Source: Aquarana catesbeiana
Lineage: Eukaryota > Chordata > Amphibia > Anura > Ranidae
Direction: 5' to 3'
Assembly: GCF_042186555.1 (NCBI RefSeq)
Contig: NC_133332.1
Coordinates: 236,696,015-236,760,014 of the forward strand
DNA length: 64,000 bases
Shown: piece by piece, positions 22,980-33,591 of the stretch
Position numbering within the stretch: position 1 is the stretch's first letter
Layout: each line of letters begins with the position of its first letter
Translations under genes and position numbers: made by a program
The notes under the pieces: generated by a model
Seen by the model: the letters and a program-made list of their open reading frames with translations, nothing else
The model's database searches: none
Told to the model about the DNA's origin: nothing

Positions 22980-24030
22980 ACCAAAAAAAATGTTAGCGAT
23001 CACAGGGATTAGGCCTGACTCTGCGAACGCTGCAGTTATGCGTTTAGTGTTTTGTAAGTGACAGTGATCAATTGATACTGCACTTGGGTGGGCTGGGCTG
23101 GGCCGGGCGGAGGGGCAAAACGCAGGTGCTAGCAGGTATCTGGGCTGATCCCGCTAACACTGCGTTTTTGGGAACCCTAAACTGCTGGGGACGCCAGTAT
23201 AGATCTGATCAGATATTGATCCGTTCAGATACTATACCACTAAGGGAGGTGTACGGTGCGTGCGTTGGTGTTAGCGGTACTGGCACTAACCTGACGCTGC
23301 CTGGGGCTGTTGCTTGCCAGTTCAACAAAACGCTACCAAAAAAACTGTTAGCGATCGCAGGGATCAGGCCTGACTCTGCGAATGCTACAGTTATGTGTTT
23401 AGTGTTTTGTAAGTGAAAGTGATCGATCGATACTGCACTTGGGTGGGCTGGGCCGGGCAGAGGGGCAAAACGCAGGTGCTAGCAGGTATCTGGGCTGATC
23501 CCGCTAACACTGCGTTTTTGGGAACCCTAAACTGCTGGGGACGCCAGTATAGATCTGATCGGATCAGATATTGATCCGTTCAGATACTATACCACTAAGG
23601 GAGGTGTACGGTGCGTGCGTGGGTGTTAGCGGTACTGGCGCTAATCTGACGCTGCCTGGGGCTGGTACTTGCCAGTTCACCAAAACGCTACCAAAAAAAC
23701 TGTTAGCGATCGCAGGGATCAGGCCTGACTCTGCGAACGCTGCAGTTATGCGTTTAGTGTTTTATAAGTGATAGTGATCGATCGATACTGCACTTGGGTG
23801 GGCTGGGCTGGGCCAGGCGGAGGGGCAAAATGCAGGTGCTAGCAGGTATCTGGGCTGATCCCGCTAACACTGCGTTTTTGGGAACCCTAAACTGCTGGGG
23901 ATGCTAGTATAGATCTGATCGGATCAGATATTGATGCGTTCAGATACTATACCACTAAGGGAGGTGTATGCTGCGTGCGTGGGTGTTAGCGGTACTGGCG
24001 CTAATCTGACGCTGCCTGGGGCGACGCATA
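22980..24030 (+). repeat. 350-360-bp tandem repeat, about three copies, in the piggyBac element
   Basis: The landmark TGCGTTTTTGGGAACCC begins at 23161, 23511 and 23871, giving spacings of 350 and 360. Copies share CTAGCAGGTATCTGGGC, AGATCTGATC and the CACTAAGGGAGGTGTA block and are only slightly diverged. Each also carries GTTAGCGAT(C)(A/G)CAGGGAT. The array lies where the upstream part of the transposase would be expected. Several 60-115-aa open frames here are copies of one another and not genes. Confidence 0.92.
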
Positions 24031-24892
24031 TCACCGCCGGGCGATCAGGGGGCTAAACCTTTATTCGGTAATAAACGGCGGGTGCCCTGACACTATAAAA
24101 AATAAACGAACTAACCAGCGTCACCCGTAACGGTTATACGGTGATCAGTGGTGAAAGGGTTAACTAGGGGGCAATCAAGGGGTTAAAACATTTATTAGAT
24201 AGTATATGGGGGTCCCTGTCGCTATAAAACGCTGACGGCGAACCTAAATATTTACGTCCCTAACTAGCGGAACCAGTGACACTAATACAGCGATTAGAAA
24301 AATGATCGCTTAGTGACACTGGCGACAGGGGGTGATCAAGGGGTTAAAACTTTGTTAGGGGGGTACCCTAGACCTACAGGGGGCTAACACTAACTGCCCT
24401 ACCACTTCTAACTGTCACAAACTGACACCATGCAGTAATCAGAAAAAAAAAAAAAAACACCGCTTGGTGTCAGTGTGACAGGGAGGGGTGATTGGGGGTG
24501 ATCGGGGGGTGATCGGGGGTGTAAAGTATGCCTGGCATGTTCTACTGTGTGTGTGTGTTGTGCACTCACATGTCTTCTCTCCTCGGCGCCGGAAGGGAAA
24601 CTGCCAAGGCCGAGGAGAGATGACATCACATCCTCTGCCTCTGTGTACTATACAGAGGCAGGGGATGTTTCTCATTGGCTGGGAGTGATCGCGAGGGGGG
24701 GGCACGATCGGATGGCCTCCCCCTCATCTCTAAACACTCCCAGACAAATGCCGACCGCCACTGGCACCGGGGGGGGGGGGGGGTCCGATTGGACCCCCTG
24801 CTGGCGGGAAGGCAATCACGTACCAGGTACGTGATTTTGCCTGCCCGTGCCATTCTGCTCACGTATATATGCGTGAGGCGGTCGGCAAGTGG
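24031..24892. other. piggyBac terminal region, non-coding
   Basis: CGATCA/GGGGTTAA words, homopolymers and a GC-rich tract near 24770-24790 lead to the right terminus GGCAAGTGG at 24892. No gene. The text resembles the interior of the smaller piggyBac element at 29180-30089, for example GGGGCGATCAAGGGGTTAA, supporting common family membership. Confidence 0.65.
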
Positions 24893-24896
24893 TTAA

Positions 24897-26587
24897 AGAC
24901 ACAACATGGTTTACAGGACCTGCATTCTTGTACAATGCAGAACATACTGTTCCTAAGAGTGACACTATTGAACTAGTAGATCCAGACTCAGATACTGACA
25001 TCCGTCCTGAGATCTCGACATTTCAGACTGCAACTTCAGACTGCCAGCTTAAATCTAACAGATTTACAAGATTCTCAAAATGGAAGACGCTTATTCGAGC
25101 TATTTCTTGTCTTATCCATATAGCTCACTCTTTCAAAGGTGGCTCAAACAGCTGTGACCGCAAAGGATGGCATCATTGTCAAAGGATCAGTTCAGCATTG
25201 GAGCTCCAACAGTCTCAGGATCTTATCATCCGTACTGTATAGCATGAAGCCTATGCTAAGGAGATCGACTGCATCTTGAACAGAAAACCTATCCCTAGTG
25301 ACAGTGCGCTGAGAAAACTTGACCCATTTCTTGCTCAAAATGGACTATTGAGGGTAGGTGGTCATCTAAGACAAGCCAACTTAGAATCAGATGAGAGAAA
25401 CCCTCTAACAGTTCCTGGTTACCACCACATTGCTTACTTGATCATATCACATCATCACCTCCACGTCAAACATCAAGGAAGACTGTTCACAGAGGGAGCT
25501 TTACGAGCTGCCAGCCTATGGATAGTTGGAGCTAAGAGATGTGTGAGTAATGATCTTTAAATGTGTTACTTGTTGCAAACTTCGTGGCACTACAAACACA
25601 AAAAATGGCCAACCTTCCAGCCGACAGACTTGCTCCAGACCCTCCTTTCACCAATGTTGGCCTTGATGTCTTTGGCCCTTGGTCTGTTGCACGTCACACC
25701 AGGGGAGGTCACGCAAACGGCAAACGACAAACGCCAAACGCCGGGCAACCATATTTACCTGTATGGTCATCAGAGCAGTGCACATTGAAGTTATTGAGTC
25801 TATGGACACTTCAAGCTTGATAAATGCCCCCAGACACTTCATTGCTATCTGAGGCCCCGTAAAACACATCCACTCAGACAGAGGCACTATCTTTGTTGGA
25901 GCAGCCTGGGAACTGCATATTCTTTCAAACATGGACACCAAAGGGGTAGAGAGATACCTCAGAGACCAGGGCTGTTCATGGACTTTCAACCCACCTCAAT
26001 CCTCTAACATGGGTGGAGCATGGGAAAGAATGATAGGCATAGCTTGCAGAGTTCTGGACTCTATTTTTCTGAAGATAGGGACCACAAGACTTACCCATGA
26101 GAGTCTGGTAACCTTCATGGCAGAGGTCTCAGCCATCATCAATGCCAGACCTCTAACTCCAGTCTCAAATGACCCAGACAAGCCTGTTTTACTCACACCA
26201 GCAGCACTCCTTACACAGAAAACTGGAGTAATCAGTGCTCCCCACAGAAATTTCACCACTAAAGACTTATACTTACGCCAGTGGAGACAAGTACAAAGTG
26301 TGGCAAATACCTTCTGGGACAGGTGGAGGAAGCAATACCTCTCCACTTTACAGCCACATACTAAATGGCAAGACAACAAGCCCAACCTAAGAGGAGTAGA
26401 CCTTGTTCTTGTTAAGGACTGTCAGTCCCAAAGGAATGAGTGGCCTTTGGGTCTCATCACCAACACCTTTCCAAGTGAGGATGGAAAGGTCAGAAAAGTG
26501 GAAGTCAAGATTCATAAAAACAAGGAGACAAAGTTGTTCCTCAGACCAGTTTCTGAACTAATTTTGTTGTTGTCATCTGAGGAATAA
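24897..26587 (+). pseudogene. pol: BEL/Pao integrase
   Basis: The frame begins DTTWFTGPAFL and includes a zinc-binding region (YHHIAYLIISHHHLHVKHQGR ending with a CVTC pair near 25560), a catalytic core with VGLDVFGPW (about 25652-25680), a SDRG motif (about 25877) and GGAWERMIG (about 26010-26040), the D,D,E triad, then the C-terminal beta-domain (LRGVDLVLVKD ... PLGLITNTF) ending at 26585-26587. TAG at 25240-25242 and at least two frameshifts near 25560 and 25700-25930 disable it. Its final 218 codons are open. GGAWERMIG and the KHQGR motif are typical of BEL/Pao and Pao-like integrases. Confidence 0.9.
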
Positions 26588-26618
26588 ATAGTGGCATCTG
26601 GTGATACCAGACGGGGAG

Positions 26619-27084
26619 TGTCATGCCTTCGGCCTATAAAGAAAAAATATCTTCTGGATTTGCAATATCAACATTGCCCACTAGATGTCACTCTTAACAA
26701 AAGACTATTGATGGGTAGTGTTTTATGGTTAATAGACATTTCCTGTCATATCACTAGGAAGTAGCCCACTTCCTATTACAACTCTTATCTTTTCCATGAG
26801 GACAGACTGCATGGAGCCAGCTAAGCCTGCACTACATTTTCAGAGGAAATCCCAATCCTTCTAAGGCAGCATCGCTGGTATGCTAAAGACTGTTTATTTG
26901 CATACCTAGTAGACATTTGTTATGTTCACGTAATTCTTATATATGTTAATTTGTCTGTTTATTCCTAGTTTCACCATGTGTACATCCTATTCTTATATGG
27001 CCACCATCTACCTCTTGTAATAAAGATCCAAAGTTACAAACAGTCTGGTTATTGTAGGATTAAAGGTGGAGCCAGGAGCAAACA
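26619..27084 (+). mobile_element. BEL/Pao 3' LTR
   Basis: A purine tract (ACGGGGAG, 26611-26618) follows the pol stop and is directly followed by TGTCATGCC. The stretch contains AATAAA at 27019-27024 and a plausible end GCAAACA at 27084, about 466 bp. The partner 5' LTR is absent, so the right edge rests only on the CA ending and on the start of unrelated sequence. Boundaries are approximate. Confidence 0.7.
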
Positions 27085-27112
27085 TGTAGCGAGAACAGAA
27101 CATGAGTTAAGA

Positions 27113-27652
27113 TTAGTTAAAAGGAATACACCCACAAATTGATATATATTAAGGATTTAAACATTAGTCACAACATCTTGTGAAAGATTTTGCAAAATAA
27201 TGCAGCACAAATGGAAAATGTAATATTTACCTCTGTAATTTTCCTTCCCTGGTGCCTATCCATGGCAGCATACCCACAATCCATGCATATGCTACCATGA
27301 AGGCACCAAGAAAGTAGCTTTTAGACAAATCACACCTTTTTTTGATTTGCCATGCCAATCAGCCGAGTTAAGCTGCAGCTGGGAAATCTGTTGCATGAAA
27401 AGTAACAAAAAAAACAAAACATAAACATTTGCTACACAGTTTATTGGTCAACAAAACAGGACCTGGAAAAGAGCAAGGAAAGCAAAAAACACATGTATGT
27501 TAATTTGAGACACTAACAGAATATGGTTAACATAAGTTAAAAGGACTGCACCCACAAATTGATATCTATTAAGGATTTAAACATTGATATTAATTAAGGA
27601 TTTAAACATTAGTCACAACATCTTGTGAAAGATTTTGCAAAATAATGCAGCA
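27113..27652 (+). repeat. Direct repeat of about 100 bp separated by about 320 bp
   Basis: The segment running from GTTAAAAGGA through CCCACAAATTGATAT and TTAAGGATTTAAACATTAG to AAATAATGCAGCACA occurs at about 27115-27211 and again at 27536-27652. The second copy has an internal 28-bp repetition. The intervening DNA has an imperfect palindrome (CTTGGTGCC and GGCACCAAG types) near 27250-27320. It could be a duplicated flank created by an insertion, but no known terminus is recognised. Confidence 0.75.
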
Positions 27653-29065
27653 CAGACAATTAAATCAAAGTGAACAACCTACAAACGACACACACTGACA
27701 ACATCAAAAATATTTCAGGGGAAAATATCCCCCACCCAAAAAAATACAATAAACCAAAGTAAAAAAAAAAACTTGCTCGAAAACACATCTGTTTTGCAAA
27801 GACAAACAAAATAAAAAGAGAAAATTCATGTGTTACAAACTCGATAAGGACACCCAAATGTACTCTCTCGCTGGCCCCACACACACAATCTTGCCTCTTT
27901 TCAGGGCAAGGTAAAGCATGCTATCTGCAAGCTTTATATAACATAGGTTTGTGTGCTATTGAGGCAATTGAAAACACATGCACAGTCCATGAAACACACA
28001 AAATGCAAGTTCACCCAATGTAGAGACAGAACTTCAAAGTGGGTACACCTGTTAAGGATGTACTTAAATTACTAACCCAAAAAACACACTCTCTGAGCAT
28101 GCCCAGAAATATTCAAGTTCTGTTCAAGCACAAAAAACCCAAAGTCCCTGAGCATACCCAGACCAACCCAAATGCAGCTAACACAAAATAAGCCATCCCC
28201 CGTCCAAAATTAAACACATCATCCAGCATGTCCTTTATTTAAGGTTAAGAAAAAAGAAGGTGGAAAAAAGTACTGGACTGCATCAAAAATGCACCAAAAA
28301 TGTATCATAAACACACTGGAACGCATCAAAAACGCACATACAGAAAAACATCGGGAACGCATCTGGACTGCGTTTCTATGGAGTGAACTAGCCCCAAAGC
28401 TAGTAACATGGGGGATTACTCTGCCTGTAAAGTGGTGCATCTGTAGCATGTATCCAAAATGCTGCTTCAAAGATGTACAGCTTTAGAGAAAATATACAAA
28501 TCGACATTGCAGCTGCAAGATTTTAACACAAAACCAAAAATAGCCTGCCCCCCCAATACATACAAGGCCATTTGGGGCTGTAAAGGCTTAAAATGAGAAC
28601 CCCAATGTGAAAAATACCACCCCAAAATCAAAAAATATTGTGCCCCCCCCACACTAACAAACCCCTAGCCAAACACACAGCAATCCAGCCCATGGGGGGT
28701 GTATGCTTGGGGGCAGGAAGGTCTCAGGCACCCCAAAAGTCAACCATCTTATTGCCATATTCAGGGGGACAAGGGCCTCTTCCACACAACCCTAGGCTGG
28801 GGTTGTGGGGGGCTGCAGACAGGGGGCTTTACGGAATGTGGAAAGTCCCTTTTAAACTAGTGGGTACAAGGTGGTTTGTGGTTGTACTTGGGCTGAGCCC
28901 AACATGCCCCAAGGGCAGCCAGCTATGTTGAATGCATGTGGCCTTGTATGGTTCAGGAGGGTGTTGGGCGATCGCTCTCCTCGCCCCTCTCCTAGCTGGC
29001 CCTGTTGTATGCTCTGAAAAAAGATGTGGTTTGGATTGGTGAAGGCAGCTCACAGCCTTTTGAGA
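27653..29065. other. Unassigned, no gene recognised
   Basis: About 1.4 kb of mixed-composition sequence. AT-rich at 27660-28300, more balanced at 28620-29060. Short open frames exist on both strands but none shows a family motif. No terminal repeats or clear duplications were found by eye. Confidence 0.4.
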
Positions 29066-29179
29066 ATGGAGTGGAGTGTGGAGTTCCCCTTTAAAAGCAA
29101 AAGTTAGCCCATGGAAATCCAAGGGGTAAGAGGGGGGAGACAAGAGCATTTTAGAATGGAGTGTGGAGTTCCTCTTTAA
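29066..29179 (+). repeat. 88-bp tandem duplication, the second copy hosting a piggyBac MITE
   Basis: GGAGTGTGGAGTTCC(C/T)CTTTAA occurs at about 29070 and again 88 bp on at about 29158. The first copy continues AAGCAAAAGTTAGCCCATGGAAATC. The second is cut at TTAA (29176-29179) by the MITE and resumes at 30094 as AAGCAAAAGCTAGCCCAAGGAAATC. The first copy therefore shows the empty target site. Confidence 0.85.
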
Positions 29180-30089
29180 CCACTTCAACCCCGGAAGATT
29201 TTACCCCTCTCCTGACCAGAGCACTTTCTGTGACTAGGCACTGCGCCGCTTTAATTGACAGTTGCACGGTCATGCGCCGTTGCACCCAAACAGACTTGAC
29301 GTCCTTTTTTTTTCCACAAATAGCTTTCTTTTGGTGGTATTTGATCACCTCTGCGGTTTTTATTTTTTGCATTATAAACAAAAAAAGAGCGTCAATTTTG
29401 AAAAAAACGCATTATTTTTTACTTTTTGCTATAATAAATATCCCCCCAAAATATATAAAAAAACAATTTTTTTCCTCAGTTTAGGCCGATATGTATTCTT
29501 CTACGTTATTTTGGTTAAAAAAAAATCGCAATAAGTGTATATTTATTGGTTTGCGCAAAAGTTATAGCGTCTACAAAATAGGGGACAGTTTTATGGCCTT
29601 TTTATTATAATTTTTTTTTTTACTAGTAATGGCAGCGATCTGCGATTTTTATAGGGACTGCGACATTATGGTGGACACGTCGGACAATTTTGACACATTT
29701 TTGGGACCATTGCCATTTATACAGCGATCAGTGCTATAAAAATGCATTGATTACTGTAAAAATGTCACTGGCAGGGAAGGGGTTAACACTAGGGGGCGAT
29801 CAAGGGGTTAATTGTGTTCCCTAGTGTGTGTTCTAACTGAAGGGGGAGTGGACTGTGTAGGGGAATAGAGAGATCGCTGTTCATACTCTGTATGAACAGA
29901 CAATCTGTCACTTCTCCCCTCAGAGAACCGGAAACTGTGTGTTTACACACACAGATCCCGGTTCTCCGTGTGCCCCGAGCAATCACTGAAGCCCGGCGAT
30001 GATCACGACCGCCGGGCACTTGCATCGGCTCCGTGGGCGAGCAGGGGGCGCCCCTAGTGGACAAAAGGGGAACCAACGTAATATGTCTA
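29180..30089. mobile_element. Non-autonomous piggyBac element (MITE), 910 bp
   Basis: TTAA flanks at 29176-29179 and 30090-30093. The left terminus CCACTTCAACCCCGGAAG matches that of the large piggyBac at 19433 almost base for base over the first 100 bp (CTGACCAGAGCACTTT, GCACTGCG(C/T)CGCTTTAA). The interior has TTGGTTTGCGCAAAAGTTATAG, also found at about 19787 in the large copy. The right end lacks the expected GGAAGTGG, so it may be internally rearranged. No transposase. Insertion is confirmed by the neighbouring empty-site copy. Confidence 0.88.
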
Positions 30090-30384
30090 TTAAAAGCAAA
30101 AGCTAGCCCAAGGAAATCATATGCATTAGAGGGGGAAGGTTAAATGCTCTTTTAAAAGGAACTAGAGGAGAGCGAGTCTTTTTACCTAATTTTAACAAGG
30201 TGTATGTCACATGTTAGCAACGTAACATGCTAACATGACCTGTGTGCAAATATAATTTAAAAAAATACATAAGGGGGCGTGGCCTGACTATGGAGGGGTG
30301 AGGACGTGTGACTCTGCAGCTCCGTCTCACCGCCGCTCTTCAACAAAGCTGGGAGGGAGAATCTGACTCCATCCAAGGCTCAAA

Positions 30385-31577
30385 ATGTCACAGAGGAGCC
30401 GGGCATCTTCCCAACCACAACAGACCGACCGAGCAAGGCAGGGGCAGCTAGAATCTTTCCTCATCGGGCCCGGCGGACGGAATCGTGAGGCTCCAAAGAT
30501 GGCGCCGGCTGCAAAGGCCCAGAAAGCGTCCAAGGCCTCACAGAGCGCCGCCGCACGATCTAATCATTCGGACTGTTCGCCCATACCATCACCAGGGTTG
30601 GTAAGTGAATCGCCCCCCCCCCCCCCGACATCCCCGGGCGCCCTTTCATCCCCTGATGGCGATCTGGAAGTCCCAGATCCCCTGGATGAGGCAGACATCA
30701 GGCGCCATATTTGGTCTCTGCCCACAAAAGCTGACCTAGAACGCTTCGCTGACAGGGTAGAGAAGGACTTAAAGAGGACATAGCCCAGCTTAAAGCTGAT
30801 ACATCACATCTAGGGGGAAGAATGGAATCTTTGGACCAGAGATTTGAAGAAGCACTCCCAGTCATATCTGTGCTGCAGGATAAGTGTACCACTCAGAATC
30901 ACCAGATTGAGACCCTGCTTTGTCAGTTGGATGATATGGAGAATCGCAGTCGCAGGGCCAACATCAGAATCCATGGGTTGCCTGAAGCAACTGGTGCTAG
31001 AGATATTATTCCCACTCTGGAAGGGATCTTTAAGGAAATCCTAGAATTACCTGCCACAGCTACAATAGAAATAGACCGTGCCCATAGGGCCCTAAAGCCC
31101 CCCTCTCAAGATGTTAATAATCCAAGAGACATTATCTGCAAGCTGCATAGATACACTCTCAAGGACCGCATAATGCAGAAAATGCGTGGCAAGATATATT
31201 TTGACTTTGGCACACATTTGGCCTTCTACCAGGACATTTCCAGACGCACTTTAATGCAGCGCAGATCCCTTCGCCCCCTCCTGGTAGCTATCCAAGACGC
31301 AGACCTGCGATATAGATGGGGCTTCCCCTTTTTTCTTCAAGTCGCAAAGGAGAATAAGACTGTAACTCTGCGAACAAAAGATGATTTGCCCAATTTTCTT
31401 TCCTCCCTAGACCTAGACCCGGTAGACTTCCCCGATTGGAGAGGAACACCTGACTCTTTTGCCACCAAACTCCCACCATCTCAGCCATGGCAGACCACCA
31501 ATCGCAGGAACCAGAGACGGAGTCACAGAAGACACCCATCCGAACCCTCGGCCGAACCTACCTCTGTCAGGGACTAG
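30385..31577 (+). pseudogene. L1 ORF1, one frameshift
   Basis: Starts MSQRSRASSQPQQTDRARQG. The first 132 codons are in one frame, with a Pro-rich linker and a KADLERFADRVEKDL coiled-coil start. A frameshift at about 30765 moves to the frame EDIAQLKADTSHLGGRMESL, whose coiled coil ends in LDDMENRSRRANIRIHGLPE, the conserved junction into the RRM. Then come IEIDRAHRALKP, PRDIICKLHRYTLKD, QDISRRTLMQRRSLRP and LRYRWGFPFFLQV. The stop is at 31575-31577. It is the RNA-binding L1 protein; the frameshift is the only lesion seen. The Arg motif that is broken in the first L1 is intact here. Confidence 0.9.
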
Positions 31578-32225
31578 CAGAGTAACCCTCTAAGATGGAG
31601 AAATTTCTTCTTTTGATTGTCAACCTAGAGACACCTATATGTCTTATCCTTCGTGCTGAACTTGCTCTTCCATATCCAAATTGCTACGATAATTTTAAAT
31701 TTTCTTTAATGATCACTAGTGTGATCGGCAGGAATGGACGTTGATTCATATACACCATTGCTGCCTTAATAGTTTATAAGTAACTCATTTGCCCCCCCGA
31801 TCCCTCAATTTTTTCTAGTCAGGAGAAATATCCTGTCTCCCACCTGCATCACATGTTATTAGAGGTGGTGGGCGGGGCTGTGGACCCCTTCGCCCTTCCC
31901 CCATGTTAGTCCACGTATCCCCTCGTAGGACACCCTTTTCTACATTGGGGTACTGATCCCCATTGGGATCCCAGGCCGGTGTCCGAAGCTCCCCTCCCAA
32001 GTGGGAGACGGGGTTCCGAATATGGCCTGTAGTAGTATTACAGGTATTGATGGTTTTTGCCATGTTGTTCTGTTTGTTCTGTTTTTATCTTACATGTTCT
32101 TTTTTCTTCCCACCTTTCTTCCCCTATCTCTCTCCCTTACCTTCCCTCTATCCTCCCCTCCATCTATAGGAGCGAAGTGCCACTTCGTCGCCCGCATCGA
32201 GTGTCCATGAAATTCTTACCAACCT
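31578..32225 (+). other. L1 inter-ORF spacer
   Basis: About 650 bp without a convincing frame, pyrimidine-rich at 32095-32165. It lies between the ORF1 stop and the ORF2 start, as in the first L1. Confidence 0.6.
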
Positions 32226-32443
32226 ATGTCTCCTCCTATGGCTAAATTACAGGTAAGCTCATATAACGTCAGAGGGCTCTGTTCCCCACATAAACGCAGT
32301 AAGCTCTGGAGAGAATTAAAAAGATTAAAAACGCAGGTGGTCTTTCTTCAGGAGAGCCATTTCACACCGCAGTCGCTTCCTAGGTTACCCACCCACCTTT
32401 TTAATCAGTGGTTTATCAGCACCTCCCCGGCAGCAAAGTCTAA

Positions 32444-32889
32444 TGGGGCATACACACGGTCGGACTTTTCGTCTACAAAAGTCCAACGGACGCCGACGGA
32501 CTAAAGCTGGCTGGTAATCCGATCGTGTGTGGGCTTCTCCGGACTTTCAGCAGACTTTTTCAGCCTCAAATCCGACGGACTTTAGATTTGAAACATGCTT
32601 CAAATCTTTACGTCGTAACTACGACGGACCCCGAAATCCGCTCGTCTGTGTGCTAGTCCGACGGACAAAAACCCACGCTAGGGCAGCTATTGGCTACTGG
32701 CTATGAACTTCCTTATTTTAGTCCGGTGTACGTCATCACGTACGAATCCGTCGGACTTTTGTGTGGTCGTGTGTAGGCAAGTCCGTTCGTTAGAAAGTCT
32801 GCTGCAAGTCCGCCGAAAGTCCGCCGGAAGTCTGTCGGACAGGCTGTCGGACTTTTGTAGATGAAAAGTCCGACCGTGTGTACGCCCCA
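32444..32889. mobile_element. Harbinger-like MITE, 446 bp, in L1 ORF2
   Basis: Long inverted termini: TGGGGCATACACACGGTCGG on the left and, on the right end's complement, TGGGGCGTACACACGGTCGG, continuing GACTTTTCGTCTACAAAAGT versus GACTTTTCATCTACAAAAGT. TAA flanks both ends (32441-32443 and 32890-32892). A 3-bp TWA-type duplication and no coding sequence fit a PIF/Harbinger MITE. Removing the element and one TAA gives a continuous L1 frame (AAKS then KGTA). Confidence 0.9.
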
Positions 32890-33121
32890 TAAGGGCACGG
32901 CTATTGCAATCCATAAAAACTGTCCCTTTCAGCCCCATGAAAATAAAATAGACCCCCAAGGCAGATACGTATTCTTGAAAGGGAATATTGCAGGACAGAA
33001 ATATACGTTTGCAACACTCTACGCCCCAAACACTGACCAACTCACCTTCATTGACTCCACCCTGACACTTCTAGTTGACTTCAAGGAAGGCCTCCTGATT
33101 CTCAGGGGAGACTTCAATATA

Positions 33122-33591
33122 ACAACAAGTGTGTGGGGAATGCCCAGGAAAAAGCCAAAGTCTACTTACCACCAGCTTGCAGACAACCAAATTGACCTAT
33201 CTAACAGTAAGCGTTAAAAAAGGGGTTTAGTCCGCACGCATTTGCAAACGCATGCGTGAGCCACAGAGCCACGTTACGGCACCCTTGTATCTGTGGTCCT
33301 AACACTAAACTATGAGTGTCCCCACAGTGGAGGCACATGCATTTAATGGATAAATGAGAGCAGGTGGACTGGAAGGTAGCCCATGTAGCCCAAATGCGTG
33401 CGTGCTAAACCCCTTTTTTAACGCTTACTGTTAGATAGGTCAATTTGGTTGTCTGCAAGCTGGTGGTAAGTAGACTTTGGCTTTTTCCTGGGCATTCCCC
33501 AGACACTTGTCGGTACCTTTTTTAGCCTCCCAATGCTGCTTAGTGCGATAGCCAGCTATAAATGAGAGTGGTGGCAAGTTTTTGTTATCAC
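33122..33591. mobile_element. Fold-back element with 14-bp target duplication in L1 ORF2
   Basis: Arms at about 33127-33243 and 33392-33509 are near-perfect reverse complements, for example GGCATTCCCCAGACACTTG against the left arm's complement. A 150-bp loop separates them, and an 82-bp tail (33510-33591) follows. GAGACTTCAATATA flanks the whole insert at 33108-33121 and 33592-33605. Excising it with one duplication restores the L1 GDFN motif and frame. The duplication length is unlike that of most MITE families. Related sequence occurs at 58497-59120. Confidence 0.85.

Larger units (their letters stand above)
19433..24892 (-). mobile_element. piggyBac-type DNA transposon in BEL RNase H
   Basis: TTAA stands on both sides (19429-19432 and 24893-24896), and the termini CCACTTCAGCCCCGG and, on the complement of the right end, CCACTTGCCGACCGC share the first six bases. 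TTAA target choice is diagnostic of piggyBac. A minus-strand remnant of the transposase C-terminus confirms the family. The element contains a large palindrome (19860-20965), a tandem array with a 350-360-bp period (22980-24030) and many homopolymer runs. Excision leaves the BEL frame intact, as expected for a precise TTAA insertion. Confidence 0.93.
2322..27084 (+). mobile_element. BEL/Pao LTR retrotransposon, 5'-truncated and split by three insertions
   Basis: Gag, aspartic protease, RT with YVDD, RNase H, integrase and a 3' LTR occur in order on the plus strand, spread over 24.8 kb. The pieces are 2322-2675, 3535-5579, 17683-19432 and 24897-27084. They are separated by a solo Gypsy LTR, a CR1 LINE (itself carrying an L1) and a piggyBac element. 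The gag DUF1759-like region and the integrase-proximal motif KHQGR are characteristic of BEL/Pao. The 5' LTR, primer site and gag start are missing at the 2321/2322 junction. Many stops and frameshifts show that it is old; it hosts all the other insertions in this part. Confidence 0.92.

Noticed and set aside
22355..23012. Plus-strand frames across the piggyBac relic
   Set aside because: They overlap the minus-strand Cys-rich domain, which has clear family motifs; the plus frames do not.
33127..33509. microRNA or other hairpin RNA gene
   Set aside because: The hairpin is flanked by a target duplication inside an L1 gene and has relatives elsewhere, so a mobile element explains it better.
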